Origin: Sphagnum compactum
Lineage: Eukaryota; Bryophyta; Sphagnopsida; Sphagnales
Length of the DNA: 64,000 nt
Assembly (NCBI GenBank): GCA_965153455.1
Contig: OZ234502.1
Span: 7,905,495 to 7,969,494 of the forward strand
Reading direction: 5' to 3'
This document shows, piece by piece, positions 12,865 through 27,577 of this stretch. The notes below the pieces were generated by a model that saw only the letters and a program-made list of their open reading frames with translations, was not told the DNA's origin and ran no database searches. Positions within the stretch are counted from its first letter, which is position 1, and each line of letters begins with the position of its first letter. Made by a program: the position numbers and the translations under genes.

Positions 12865-14115
12865 AATTGACACCAAATGGGTATATAAAAAAAAGGAAGC
12901 ACTGTCAAATAACCCTTAAAATTGAAAGTTAGAATTGCGATGAAAGGTTATGAACATTGTGCATGTATGTTTGCCCCTATTGTGAAGCAAAGCACAATTT
13001 TTAAAATCATTGCCTTGTTGCTAACAAGTGAGATTTCATTCACATGGACACAAAGATTTCATTTGTCAATGGGGATTTTTAAAAAGATGTACAATTTTCA
13101 ACCCCGCAAGTTTGTTGCTATAGATTTAAAACACAAACTCTACAAGTTTCATAAGGTTTTCTATGACCTTCAACAAGTCTCAAAAGCATGGTACAACAAA
13201 ATTACACCCTAACATATACTATTATTATGTAAATGGTATATTGTTGATCCTTGTCATCTTCGTTGATGACCTAGCCATCACAAAGGAGCCATATTTCAAA
13301 AATCAAATAGTTTTAAGAACAATCAAGTCCAATATATTTTACATGTGTCCTTTTGGTCTCTTCAACTATTTCATTTACTATGGTGTTGAGTTTCATCGTG
13401 ACCATTGGAGCATCCTCATGTGTCACAAGAATTTTATTTTGAAATGTCTCGTCAACATCAAGATGTCAAAATTTAGGCCTTCACTTGTCCCTATGCTTGA
13501 AGGATTCAAACTATATCTTGAGATTTTTGCCAAATACGTTGTCTTTGGTGACAAAATGCATATCATGATCCTTAGTCAGTTTGACATATGCTTTGCTACT
13601 AGGCTTGTATTTCAATTCATGCAATCCCCACAACAACCTTGGTTGAATATTGCCAAACAAATTTTCTACTACCTTAAAAACACCATCTATCTCATAGTTG
13701 TTTGTTTATCAAAAGGGGTATAACTTGTTTCAAATGGTTATCTCAATTTTGACCATGTTAGTCAGTTAGATGGGAAAAAAAATCCACTATAGCATAACCC
13801 TTGGCAATGGCCTCATTTCATGAAAATGAAAACCCAAAATGTGTAACCAAGTCTTCCATGGAAGCTAAATACATGGCCCTACAAAATCAACATGCATAAT
13901 AATTTGAATAAAAAGATTGCTCAAGGAAATTTAGGGATGAAATGATGCACCAATGACCATCAATTGTGACTACAAACCTTCAAACAAGGTGTACTCATAT
14001 TTGGTCTATTTTGACTAGACCATACAAATGGGCATGGCACAACATTTCATCATAGAAACACAAAAGGACAAAAAGATTTCAAATTTCATCATTATCATGT
14101 TATAGTATCACGCAT
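12865..14115 (+). pseudogene. Ty1/copia polymerase remnant (RT and RNase H)
   Basis: The reading passes in order through copia reverse transcriptase landmarks: a degenerate lead-in near 12870, FAPIVKQSTIFKI (about 12973), LYKFHKVFYDLQQVSKAWY (about 13139), the catalytic box in the form FVDDL (about 13258-13272), and a later FQFMQSPQQPWLNIAKQ segment (about 13612). RNase H wording KSSMEAKYMAL follows near 13850 in another frame. The frame changes at about 13200, and stops and frameshifts follow 13720. The DD pair survives, but the whole is not a usable reading frame. No flanking LTRs were found; a purine run GTGGGGGGAGA at about 14320 could be the old polypurine tract. Confidence 0.8.
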
Positions 14116-14460
14116 ACCATACTTAGACTTATGTTTGGCAAATATTGCCAAATTAATTAATTCTATAAAAACAAACCAAAGGTCTGACAACCCAAATCTA
14201 AATATTTCAAATTTTCAACAATAATCTTCAAATATGCTAAGTCTACGACTAAGTGTCAAAGTTATGGTGTGTTTTGAGTTGGGTTTGATTATTTAAAATT
14301 TCAATAAATGGTTCTTAATGTGGGGGGAGAAATTTGCCAATTTTTCAATATCACAAAATTGAGAAAAAAAAACCTCCTACTCCTAAAGTAATTATATTAT
14401 GATTTATGAAATTATATGATTTCTTTTGGTTAAATAAGTTTTAAATTGGCAGAATGTTCA
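14116..14460. other. AT-rich spacer upstream of the MYST gene
   Basis: No gene is seen. It holds the last traces of the copia remnant and the possible polypurine tract, and ends where composition jumps from AT-rich to GC-rich at about 14450. Confidence 0.4.
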
Positions 14461-16658
<2,198 letters not shown>

Positions 16659-19416
16659 GAGGCATCCTGTTTATGCTTTTTCACATGGTATGGAGGCCAA
16701 TTATTTTGGACAGGATAGTGTCATCGTCTCTGATAACCAACAGCAGTCCCCGTAGTTTCCTCATCCTTGAGTTTTGGCCTGGACTATACTTGGTGATGCA
16801 CTGCTGCAGCATTATCTGGAAAGGACAGCAGAAGTCAGGTACCACTGTATGCACTTGAGAAGTCTTCAACATACTATGGGCTTCTTTCAAGGATGATGTG
16901 GTAGGTCACATGATGACATTAGGACATGAACCAGTCGAGTTAGTGCAGATAAAGGTAGACACAGATTTGCTAGCAGGGAGAGCAGAGGATGGAATCTGCC
17001 ACATTGGCAGAGGGTGCTGTTGAAGACATATTTCTTCGTTCAGTGGGGTCCTCATCCTCTTCAAGTAAGTGTTTCCTGGTATTCCTACTGTCCTCACACC
17101 CTCACCATGTTCTCTCTTAAGGACTGCATGCATCCATGTAAGAGCAGGTCTTCTTTGCTTCTTCATTGAGCTTTCTTTTCCCCTGGATATGTGATGATTG
17201 AGTTCCTGAAGTGCTGGTGTTTTAACACAAAACATTTTCACCATGTTGTGTGAGCAGATGAAATGTGGATGGTGGCAGTGAAGGGATGCTCTACGCATTT
17301 GCAAAGTTGCAGGGTATGACCGATCTTGTATAGTCAGCTTACTTAGGAATGTCAACTGCACTGTAAACTACAATGCAAACTTTTGTGGCAATGATCTTCA
17401 AATCTAATTCTATTGAGCACCTACTGAAGACAATTAAATGTATAATGTTTCAAATGCCAAAAGGCAAAGGTATGGAGTCCTGTATTAAGGATAGGAAAAT
17501 CCAGGCATAGAAGGAAGATCCTAAATATCACCAGAATTGATATGTATTGGAGATAGTTTGCAATGAGAGAGATTTATCCTTCCCTTTATAGCCTTCTTAA
17601 AGATCTTATGCTTCTGATAAAAGTTGTATTGAAGTTCCATCTGCTATAACTAATTTAGCTATTGTGTTTTTGCTTACACAAAAGGATCAGTCCTAAATCT
17701 CTTGGATAAGATTTTGTGGAAGCAAGATGATTAGTATCAGACTCTGATGACCTTAGTTGCCTTCAAATACAAACCTAGGAACAAAAGGTCCAAGAAATGC
17801 AGCATGGAAGAACTGTAAAAGGTTTGCCGTTGCTTGCTGAAGATATCAACCTGAGACAACAACAGATGGTAGGCAGCAGGGTAACAGAGTTAATTTACCA
17901 GATGCTATATTGGAACTCTTTTGTACCCTATCCATCTCTTATTTATGAACAACAGTGCTTTGAGATATATAACACTTTCCTCCTCTCTGAATGCACAGGA
18001 TCCACAAAGCAAATCTCCAGTAGAGACTAGAGATCTGTGAACCTTTGTGTGTTCATTGGTATCAACTTACTGGCTAGTCCAGGAATGTTTCATGGCAATT
18101 CTGGTTCTTCACACAACTACAAAATGTTACAAAACTAGCTGCAAAGTTCTGAATGCACATGATCCACAAAGTACTGTAGCACTTCACAGCTTGAGAACTT
18201 GGAGCTTGACAATCCAGAATCCTGTAGAGCTAGAAAAAACTGACATGAGTGTACTGGGATATCAATCAGAAATTCAATGGAACATATTGCTCATGCTTCT
18301 ACCCACAAATGCTAGATGAATGAGCTACATGTTCAGGTGCATGTCTGACCATAGGAAAAGGAAACCTATCAACGTGGTTTGTGTTGAGAAACTCGACAGA
18401 AAAACCAAATGTTGTATCATTTCCAGACAAACCAAAACAAACAAAACGATTACTACAAAAGGTTTGTCATTGCGTTGCTGAAGATTACGAGGAATCATAA
18501 CTTTGTGTCACCCATGAAATCTCAGACTCGTTACCTTTGTCATCATTGGCAACGACTTGCTGCTATTACTCCACAGTCAGATGCCATTGCTCCACAATGA
18601 CTTTGTCAGTTCCTGTAGTTCCTGACAGTGGATGTAGATAAGTATACAAAACTCAGCTCAATAAAATTGGATAGAATTAAGAATTAAGAATTAAGAGCCG
18701 TAGCTAATAGAAAAAACCCACAACCACAAGCAAAATCAACTCCATCTTACAACAAAACCAAACATACCAGATAATAGAGAAACATCAGTAGTGCAAGAGA
18801 AATAAGACCATAAATCCACGTCTTCTTGCACAAGTACTGACTATGGAGGACAAGCAAATTTCAACCACATCAATGGGTAACAAAACTACAAAGACAAAGA
18901 GAACTCCTCAGGCTCAGTATCCAGAAACAAAACTTGCCCTTGATTGAAGTGTCCAGCAAATGATTCCAGTGGTCAATTTCCACCTCTCATGAGACTGCTC
19001 ATCAGAAAAGAGAAGCAAATGTAACAGCCCAACCCTTTGGCAAGCTGCTGCAACATGCCATGAAAACTACACTAGTACACAGACTTGTGATCCAAATGGA
19101 ATTGTGGATATTCACCCACATCATGGGGATGACCTGCATGCTGAGCCACCCAGAAAGAGCACAACCCCACTACTCACACGGAATTTCAGTCTATCTTCTC
19201 TCCAAAGATCTCCAGTGCAGAACCACCCTCCTCCTGGTCACCATCTCTTGGAGAGGCCAGAGGTATGCAGAAAGGCTGTGAGAGACATTGGCATAATAGT
19301 GTTGCACATTGTGTAGTGAGAACTCACTCCAACACACTTATCTCACCAATGAACACTGTTTTCGTACAAAGAGAAAATGAGGGAGTCACCTGACAACCCT
19401 CCATGGCAAGACTTAT
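16659..19416. other. Intergenic region between convergent MYST and ABCB genes
   Basis: It must hold the 3' UTRs and poly(A) sites of both genes, but no unambiguous signal could be fixed. Composition stays closer to that of genes than to the AT-rich deserts. Diverged direct repeats occur: AAAGGTTTGCCGTTGCTTGC at about 17818 against AAAGGTTTGTCATTGCGTTG at about 18456, and GAATGCACAGGATCCACAAA (about 17989) against GAATGCACATGATCCACAAA (about 18151). No coding segment is recognised. Confidence 0.5.
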
Positions 19417-22400
19417 TTAAGCTTGAGACAAGTCATCCTCCAAGAGGGTGTCAATATCAGCCCCATCTTCCTCTTCTGGGTCCTCCACAATGCGGTTGCT
19501 TGTCTTGTGCAACTGTCTTCGCACAAGCCTTTCATACACCCCACTTTCTGCAGATCATCAACAACACAAACAGCTCAGCAGACAATTGCCATAGGTACAT
19601 GACAACCCAGCCCACAGATCTTAGACCATCAACAGCAGCTTTCAAACAAAGATAGGAGCATTACTAACAACAGTAGGTAGCTTCCTAGAGAAAATTGACC
19701 AACTGACACTCATGTGTTTAAAATCTCTATAAATGGTATCAACAACAAATATGATAAGACAGTTGTTGGAATCTTGAACAACTGTCATTGCACTGAGCTG
19801 AAGTTATCAAACTTTAGATTAAAAGATATGAAAGGACTGGAGAAATGTCACATACTCCTCTCCAGAAGCTGCTCATGTGTCCCCTGTTCCACAAGGGAAC
19901 CCTTGTCCAGAACTGCAATGTTATCAGCATTGCGTACAGTAGAGAGGCGGTGTGCAACTAAAATAATAGTCCGACCACCCTCTCCAATGAGCCGATCCAG
20001 GGCTTGTTGCACTAATGCCTCACTCTCCGTATCCAGTGAACTTGTTGCCTCGTCCAGCAGTAATACCTTTGGTCGCCTCAGCAGCATCCGAGCAATTGCA
20101 ATTCGCTGAGTTCATGTAGAGAGCACCCATCAGAGCCCAACATCCCAACATCTCCAAGCATTTCCCACTGACAGATACAATCAGCTAAGGCTCATGGATT
20201 GCTGAGGGGAAGGAAGAGGCACCTCATACTTCAATGTCCTATGGAACACAAATGTGCTCATTACAAATGGAACTCTAACTAAATGGAAATCTTGTTGCAG
20301 AAAACTCTACAAAAGTAACTCCATAAAAAAAGCCATTATGAATAGTACCTGGCGCTGTCCACCAGAAAGTCGAACCCCTCGCTCCCCAACTCGGGTTGCA
20401 TAGCCTTCAGGAAACCTCGATATAAAGTCATGAGCATTGGCATACCTGGATAACAAGATGCAAGTGTTATAGAGAGCTCAATGGGTTACCAACTCCATTC
20501 TAGAGTTTCTCAATTACAGCCAGACTGAAACCAAAGAACCAGAGAGACAGGATGGTGACTGCTGTGTGAAAATTTCAAGTCAGTTTACAGGTGAATTCTT
20601 CCAGAACTCACCTGGCAGCCTCCTCCACATCTTCAGGATGATAATGTGGCAATCCATAGGTAATGTTCTCCTCTATTGAACATGCAAACATTTGTGTGTC
20701 CTGTGCGACCAACCCCATGTGTTTGTGGACAGACTTCAGATTAAGGTCTCGTAAATTCCAGCCATCCAGTAGAATACGCCCTTGTGTGGGATCATAAAAC
20801 CGCATAAGCAAATGCACAATGGTGGACTTGCCCCCACCACTTCTCCCCACCAGTGCACAAACTTGGCCTTTACCCACTTCCAAGTTAACCCCACATATGA
20901 CTGGATTCTGGGGACGCATCTGGTAGTAGAAATAGACATTCTCAAGTCTAACCTCTCCTTCCAAAGAGGAAACCATGGTCCCAGCATTTGGATCAATGTC
21001 TGGGAGTGCATCGACCAATGACAGAACACGCTGGGCTGCACCTGCTGCCCGTGTCAGTGACATCAACACTGACATTATACCTTTGTATGCTCCTTGTATT
21101 TGGTTCCAATACAACTGGAATGTGATAAGCTTGCCAGCTGACAGCCGATTATTCATCACCAACACTCCTCCATACCTTTGCATACAGGCTTAAACGTTAG
21201 TGTCTTTGAAAGCATTCCTCAACTGACTTCATGAAACCTCTCAATAAACTTCCTGCAACTTACTGCAGCTGCCTTGTACTATACCAAATCTGACTTCGAA
21301 TACCTCTGTTTCAGCATCTTCTCAGCCATAGAGTAGGATCTCTGCACAGTAGGAAACAGGTCTGCTGAAGAGCTACTCACCAAAGAATCAGTACGGATGC
21401 ACCCAAATCCAGCCAATCATTAATAGCAACAGCTCCAGCATATGCAAAAGCATCCCTCACTCCCTTTTGCATGGCAGCAAAGGTTTTAGATTTGAAACGC
21501 TCAATCTCCACATCCTCTGTAGAAAAGGCATGCACTGTACGAATGTTTCCAAGAGCTTCAGCAGCAGCAGAATTGGCCTCCGCAAGCAAAGCATAGCGCT
21601 TGCGATTAAGCTCCCTGGACCATCGTGAGTAGACAGCAGTAATTTGCATAATAGGGGCCATGGTTGTGAAGGCAAGCATGCTCAGTTTCCAGCTGATAAT
21701 GAAGCACATCAAAAACCCACCACCAAGGGCCAGAAAGTTCCGCAACAATGCTGAGAGCATCCAATTCACTGGCTCAGCCATTGAGGCCACATCATTGGTG
21801 AGCCTGGAGGTGAGCTGTCCGAAACACCCACAACATAAAACAGTTCAAGTCTTGAGAGAATTACAAACTTCCACAAACCCCCCATACTTCAGGGCACAAG
21901 AATGTGGCATCCAGATCCAACCAGGCTCGACTAACTCAATTCATGAGTTGACCTGAAAGCCAGCAATCCTGTCTAAATTACTGTAAATGTGCAATCCTAC
22001 TATACATTGCACACACACTCATACCTTGCAGGAGGAAATCCCAAGTAGGCATAAATGGAGATGAGTATGTCTTGCTCTGGTAGATGAAGCACAAAATAGA
22101 ATGCACTTGGAACACTGTTTCTAGCAGGAAAGTCTGTCCATTTCTTGCCTGGAACTGTTCAAGCTACATTTTTTTGTCTCAGTTATGAAGTAGCATGCAC
22201 ACCTCGCCTGAAGTAGTGCCATCAAAGTATGCAATGTCTTGAATAATGATGCCAGTAAAAAGTTTGTCCTGCAAAGTCTTCAGAACACGCTTGCCAACCA
22301 CTGCAAAGCAGAGATTACGAACTGCCTCAAACAGGCCTGTGACTAAGCTGAAGACAATCAGCAACACCACATCCCTCTTAAACAGACCTACTGCCCTTTG

Positions 22401-24688
22401 TATCACATGGTCCAGTATTCGACCCTGCAACAGCAAGTCAAGATGAACATCACTTCCAGTGAACAGCCAACAGCAAGCCAGAAAAAATTTCTGATCCTTG
22501 AGTTCACACGCTAGAAACATAGATTCATACTTAACACAAAGTACAAAGACAAACTCTCCTGCTCTCTCTCTTATCTGATTTCTATGAAAAGCAAGTGTTT
22601 GGTTCAAGTACTAGTCACAGCCTGCTCATTCCATGGAGTCACCTCCTTGCAAGTGTCCTCCTATTGCACTTACAAACTTGTCTGCCTAGATTGCAAAAGA
22701 AGATTGAAAAAGGGAGGAACATCCCACCTGATAATTGGGTAGTATCAAGCTGGAGAAAGAGGATACAGCAAGACAGAAGAAAGCACAGGACAGCAGAAGA
22801 ATTTCCCCACGTGCAAGTGATAATGCACGCAACAAGTAGCTTGTCTGGCCCACCTCAGCTTCCTCTTTTACTCCTTTGTCCCCTCTCAAGGCACCTTCTT
22901 GAGAACTTGGTTGCCCAGTGGCAGGACCACTGCCAACCAATACACACCCACCCACCACAGTTAGGATTATTGCTTGACCAAATCCAAAGGTTTCTTGAGT
23001 TAATACAGATTTTCCTTTTCACCATGAGGCACTTTGGGGTTTGTTTTAACATTATTAATGCTTCATTCCACCATCCTGATCATCTTCCATATAACTCAAG
23101 CTGAAAGTGAAGGGGGAAGGTCTTGTTATTACTCATTAGCATGGACAGCAATTTGGGAATCACGACGATTACTGGCAGCTCGCTTTGCCTCCAAAAAGAG
23201 GGCACGCGCAAGCACACGATTGGAGTCCACAACACGTGTCACTGTGGTACTCTCTGCATTTATCCACAGAACAGTAGAGCCCATCAAAATGCCTTGCCAT
23301 ATTTCCGCGCGCACATTGAATAACCTATGCTGGACATCAAAATAGAAACCCACGCACTTGGCGCCCACATATGCCTGCACTCCACATTGTCATTTGCAAC
23401 CATCAAACATCACACAATCCCAAGGGGCAGTTCACATGCATTGTCCTGGATTAGACAAGAAAGTAGTGGCAAAGCAGCAGTAGCAAAATCACAAGATGAG
23501 GCTACATCATGAAACTGAGATGAGATTCACACAGAGAGGTGTCAAGAGCACTCTCTGAGAGACAGAAACAGAGACAGAGGTAGACAGAGGCAGAGAGAGA
23601 AGCAATATGAAATTTCAAGTACACCCCCAAGTAGCATACAACTTTGATGGCCAAGGAAGGTCATACCTGGAAGACAGTGCAGAGCAGGAAAACGACAAAC
23701 AGCAGTACATCCTTTTTGGAGGAGCCAGAAAACCATTCTTCATAGATAGTAGTAGGATGCTTCGCAGTCTTTAGGTCCTTCTTTGGCAACAATGGCTCCC
23801 TTACTCCAACACTTGGATTGCTATTACCTACAGTTCCTCCATTGGTCTGTGGCTTCCCATTAGTGTACACATCTGTGTTTGGTTGCACTTTGCCAGCCCT
23901 CACCTTCTCTTGCACCCTCTCCTTGGTAACACCCTCACTCCAAGCAAGTGAACTCCCAATGTAAGCCAGGCATGAGAGACTTGCCAAGCGCAAAATGCTG
24001 AGTAGAACTAGGTCCAATGTATCTGTAGAAAAATGTGAAAGTGAAATCCAGAACCCTCGCAATGTGAAATCATTGTCGGCACTCCACAGATGCACCGTGG
24101 TGAACAAGAGCTGCGAACAATAGCACATCAAAGGCAATTCTGAATTGAAATAGCTTATACTCTGAACACAGAAACAAAGGAAGAATAAATCTTTCTGCAG
24201 CAGATAGAACGAAGTTGACAAGCAAATGTTTCATAAGCCTTGCAAATGCAGCTGCATGACAGCCCATGGCATGCACAGGAAGCATCCATGGTCACTGCTC
24301 AAATACTCCTCCAAGGTTTATGATGAGATGCATCCCCCCCCCCAACCACATCTTGTTTCCTCCCAAATCAAGTCCACGCATCATCACCCACCCATAGAAA
24401 TGTTCTTCAAAGAGCAGCAAAATTCTTCCTTCCTCAAGTGCCTGATCTTTGCGTTCATTCAAGCATGCAGGATAGGGTTTTCATCTCCAGCTCCCTCAAC
24501 TCCCAAATGCTGATTTAAGCATATCAACACATACCAACAACACGTACCGAAGCAAACAATAGGTCAATGCTGAAGAAAACAATCAAGAGCGTGATGCGTC
24601 CTTGTCGTTGCTGTCGAGCTTGGTTCACATTAGTGGTGCCCAGAAACACAGGAGTCTCGGGCAAGTACCCGCTCTTCTTCCCCCCCAT
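19417..24688 (-). CDS. TAP-like half-size ABCB transporter with N-terminal membrane extension
   Basis: Ten exons on the minus strand: 24688-24548, 24110-23667, 23374-23133, 22929-22728, 22424-22203, 21814-21381, 21175-20612, 20445-20349, 20105-19856, 19547-19417. All junctions are GT/AG and keep one frame of 908 codons. An in-frame TGA 30 bases upstream supports the ATG. Residues 32-56, 80-103 and about 180-205 are extra membrane segments with a polar linker between the second and third; the exporter core begins near 307. The nucleotide-binding domain is complete: Walker [10 protein letters not shown] 672-680, Q720, signature LSGGQ 776-780, Walker B LLLDE to 801, D-loop D807, H834. The product should be a homodimeric or heterodimeric ATP-driven exporter of TAP/ABCB9-like ancestry. 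Membrane and substrate are unknown. Length exceeds the usual 600-750 aa of plant half transporters. Confidence 0.92.
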
Positions 24689-25348
24689 CCAGCAAACCAG
24701 CTCACTTCCAGATCACCCACACAGTTGCGTTTGTCCCTAGGGGAAAAAAAAAACAAAGCCAGCCAGTGATTGATGAGGTCATGATTTCTCAGAGACAAAG
24801 TCTTCAGAAAGTCATGGGCAATTATATCACAAGTGGAGCGGCTTCAGATCCACCACACTGACCCTTCTCAACAAAATCTTCTAGAGGCAGTCAAGCGTTT
24901 CTAGGACCTTTGACAAAATTGTGACAAATCAATCATCTCTTTTGTTCGTCTAAAATTAAGCTTAGCATCTCACAAACAGACACCACATATATGTGTCCCA
25001 CAAGAAAGCGAATACTAGATCATGAACATGCATTCAGCGACTAGGAATAGGACACCCATTGCAAAGTCCAGCGTCAAACATAGGGAGATGGTCGATCTCA
25101 TGCACATTTCGTAGAGAAAATACGGCCGGAACTTGTTCCAAAGTTGCATTTCATTCGCGTGAATGGAATCACCTCGTCCGTTCCTAAAATACTAGGAGTT
25201 TCTCTTTCTTGTCAAAGAAGACGAAGAACCTCGAATCAACCAGACCAACCCACATCTGTAAAGACAAAGGGCTTGCACTCTTCTGTCAAACACTTGACAA
25301 AGGGCCCCCCTGCACCAGATCCAAGGAGATGGGATGATGGCGCTCACC
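24689..25348 (-). promoter_or_regulatory. Probable 5' leader intron of the ABCB gene
   Basis: On the minus strand a good donor, CAG|GTGAGCG, lies with the exon ending at 25348. A strong acceptor, ten T residues then CCCCTAG, lies just before 24736. Splicing these would join an upstream non-coding exon to a 48-base leader ending at the ATG at 24688. No coding frame crosses the junction because of the TGA shortly before the ATG. This is inferred from signals only. Confidence 0.5.
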
Positions 25349-25662
25349 TGAATTGATCCAACTTCTTGAGAACCGATGATCCCAAACCGAACCTGCAATG
25401 TAGGCATAGACAACCCAAGGACTGGCAAAAAAGCACAAAACCCAAAAGACAGGATTCTCGAGAGGAGAGATGCACATACAACGGAAACCCCCAACCCCAA
25501 CCCCCCGACCACTACTACCGCTCCCTGTCTGCACCAACTCCAACGATCCACCCGCGTCTGCCGATCATCAGCAACCCAATACGTGAAATCAAATTCGGCA
25601 ACAACAAACTACACATCCCTTCTACAGATTCTTCTTCTACATGCCTCCAGCGATTGACATTC

Positions 25663-25681
25663 CCTCCTCCTCCTCCTCCTT
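25663..25681. repeat. CCT trinucleotide microsatellite
   Basis: About six CCT units in the presumed ABCB leader/promoter; on the transcribed strand this is an AGG run. Confidence 0.9.
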
Positions 25682-26333
25682 CTTTCTCGTCGGATAGGGA
25701 AGATGACGACAAAGGAGAGAAAACCCAAGCATCCAAAACTAGAGATGAACAAACTAGGCATACAAAAAAAAGCTTGATGGGTGGATTGCAGGAAGGTAAT
25801 CAACAAACAAACATCCAGCTATCACTACAAAAACAAAAAACTTGAAGAAGAAAAGTTCAAAACTGCGGCAGCAACAATCTATAAGCTATAATCTCAGGGA
25901 CGACAATAGTATTCTCCCCTCTTTCTGCTGCTGCTGCTGGTGGTTGTAAAAATAGGGGTACGAAAATGACACAAGAACAAACAACCATGATACCAACTCT
26001 TTCTGACAAAATGATTTATTCATTCCCCCACTTCCCCCCCCCCTCACTCATTCATTCAAAGCGACCTTTTGACGAAAGAATGAGTCAAACTTGTGCTAAG
26101 CCCAAAAGCATGATCATGCGAGAAGTGGTACTTTATAACTTACCCTCGATCGAGTGAGTAGTAGATGTATGTATTTGTTCTAACGATGCGAATCGCAAAA
26201 GAAAGAACCACTCTTCCCGAGAATCTAACTCTAACGACCTGAGATGATGAAGATGAAGAAGAACAAGAAGAAGACTGCATCAAATGCTCGATCGAAGAAT
26301 GTCCGACAGCACACGCACGCGGCCAGACTGACG

Positions 26334-26352
26334 ACGGACGGACGGACGGACG
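26334..26352. repeat. ACGG tetranucleotide microsatellite
   Basis: About four and a half perfect copies of ACGG next to the G-rich stretch upstream of the ABCB gene. Confidence 0.9.
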
Positions 26353-26649
26353 AAGAGAGAGGGAGGAACTCGGGGAGGGCAGCGGGGGTGGTAGCGGGGC
26401 AGGGCGGGCCCGGGCCGGGTGAGCCAACCGGGTGGATTTTTCACACCCGTTGTTGTGTCTGTAATGTTATGTAGATAGAAATGGAAATCTACCTACATAA
26501 ATTAATTTCCCCAAAAAAAATCATAATTTTTTTATAAAAACCTCAAGAAATTTTTTAACTTAGGAAAATTGAATTTTCTTTTTTTTAATTTGAGGAAATT
26601 TTTTAAGATCCAAATGAAAGACCTCTACACATACCTTAGGACCTAGCTT

Positions 26650-26910
26650 GATTAGATGCTAATTAATTTATATCTTGAAATTGCTGAAATTTTTGAAAAT
26701 TATCTACCTACGATATGGTAATAAGTTGTAACCATCTTGAAAATATGAAAGAAACTCTCAAACACATTAGCTTCACTATTTCATATAATGTCAAATTATA
26801 AAATATCATTGTTTTTTACTATTGAATGTAAATTGAAATGATTAAAATATATATTTATTAAACACCTTGCTACCAAACTAGGGATAGGTACTACCATAGC
26901 AACCCACCGA
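26650..26910 (+). repeat. Diverged dispersed repeat, copy A
   Basis: About 260 bp align by eye, same orientation, with 43600-43860. Shared phrases include CACATTAGCTTCACTATTTC against CACATTAGCTTTATTATTTA, and CACCTTGCTACCAAACTAG against CACCTTGTTCTTGAACTAG. No ends, coding capacity or superfamily could be assigned. Confidence 0.55.
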
Positions 26911-27437
26911 CCAAAAGAAGTTTTTTTTTACAAGTATAAATGTTCAAATTTTAATGCAATTTTGCTAATATTATTAGTATTGTAACGAAAGACATTCAAG
27001 GGATTAGAAAAAGTGTTAAATCGTCTTAAAAGGATGATCCTATTAAAATAAGAAAGGTCCCTTGTATACATATGTATTGTATAATATCAAGCTATTGATA
27101 TTAATGTACACAACTTATCACATCACTATAGCAACTCTTTGATCGTTTGCTAGGTTTGTTGTGTAATTCCTTTAGCATGTTTTCAACTTTATCATCAAGT
27201 CTATAGTCTATGCACCGACCTAAATATCCAAAGCACAAAAGTGATAATGCAATTGATAAGGTTGCGAAAGCTATGATTGATTAACACAATGCATCAAACA
27301 TTTAAATGCCTAATAATTGTAAGATCAAGACTTACAAACATCACTTTTGGTAAGAATGGAGTTCTTTTAGGTTAACCAAATGAAATCTTTTAGATGCTTT
27401 TACCCACTTGAATTTTGCATTAGAAAAATGTATTACA

Positions 27438-27577
27438 ATTTTATTAATAATGTAATCAAGTGGTGTTCATATAGCAATTCATTCAATCACCAATGACACC
27501 AAGAGACTTTTACTAGTAATGTAACTAAACGGTGTTCATCTAGCAATTCATTCAATCACTTAATGACACCAGAAGAC
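27438..27577. repeat. Tandem duplication, about 70-bp unit, two copies
   Basis: 27438-27505 and 27509-27577 share GGTGTTCAT, CTAGCAATTCATTCAATCAC and AATGACACCA in the same order with few mismatches. Confidence 0.8.

Larger units (their letters stand above)
25349..26460 (-). promoter_or_regulatory. ABCB promoter and leader region, GC-rich with simple repeats
   Basis: Sequence composition is gene-like up to about 26460 and turns AT-rich within a few bases beyond it. It contains a CCT repeat (25663-25681), an ACGG repeat (26334-26352) and a G-rich stretch at 26370-26440. Open frames here are low-complexity or lack an ATG. The transcription start of the ABCB gene most likely lies within this stretch, but no TATA box stands out. 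Confidence 0.45.

Noticed and set aside
12097-12908. Run of open frames on both strands
   Set aside because: They follow the tandem-repeat period and so arise from repetition, not coding.
14270-14350. 3' LTR of the copia remnant after the GTGGGGGGAGA tract
   Set aside because: No matching 5' LTR or TG...CA ends could be found.
26140-26427. 95-codon Pro/Ser-rich frame on -
   Set aside because: Low complexity, starts without an ATG and sits in a GC-rich promoter region.
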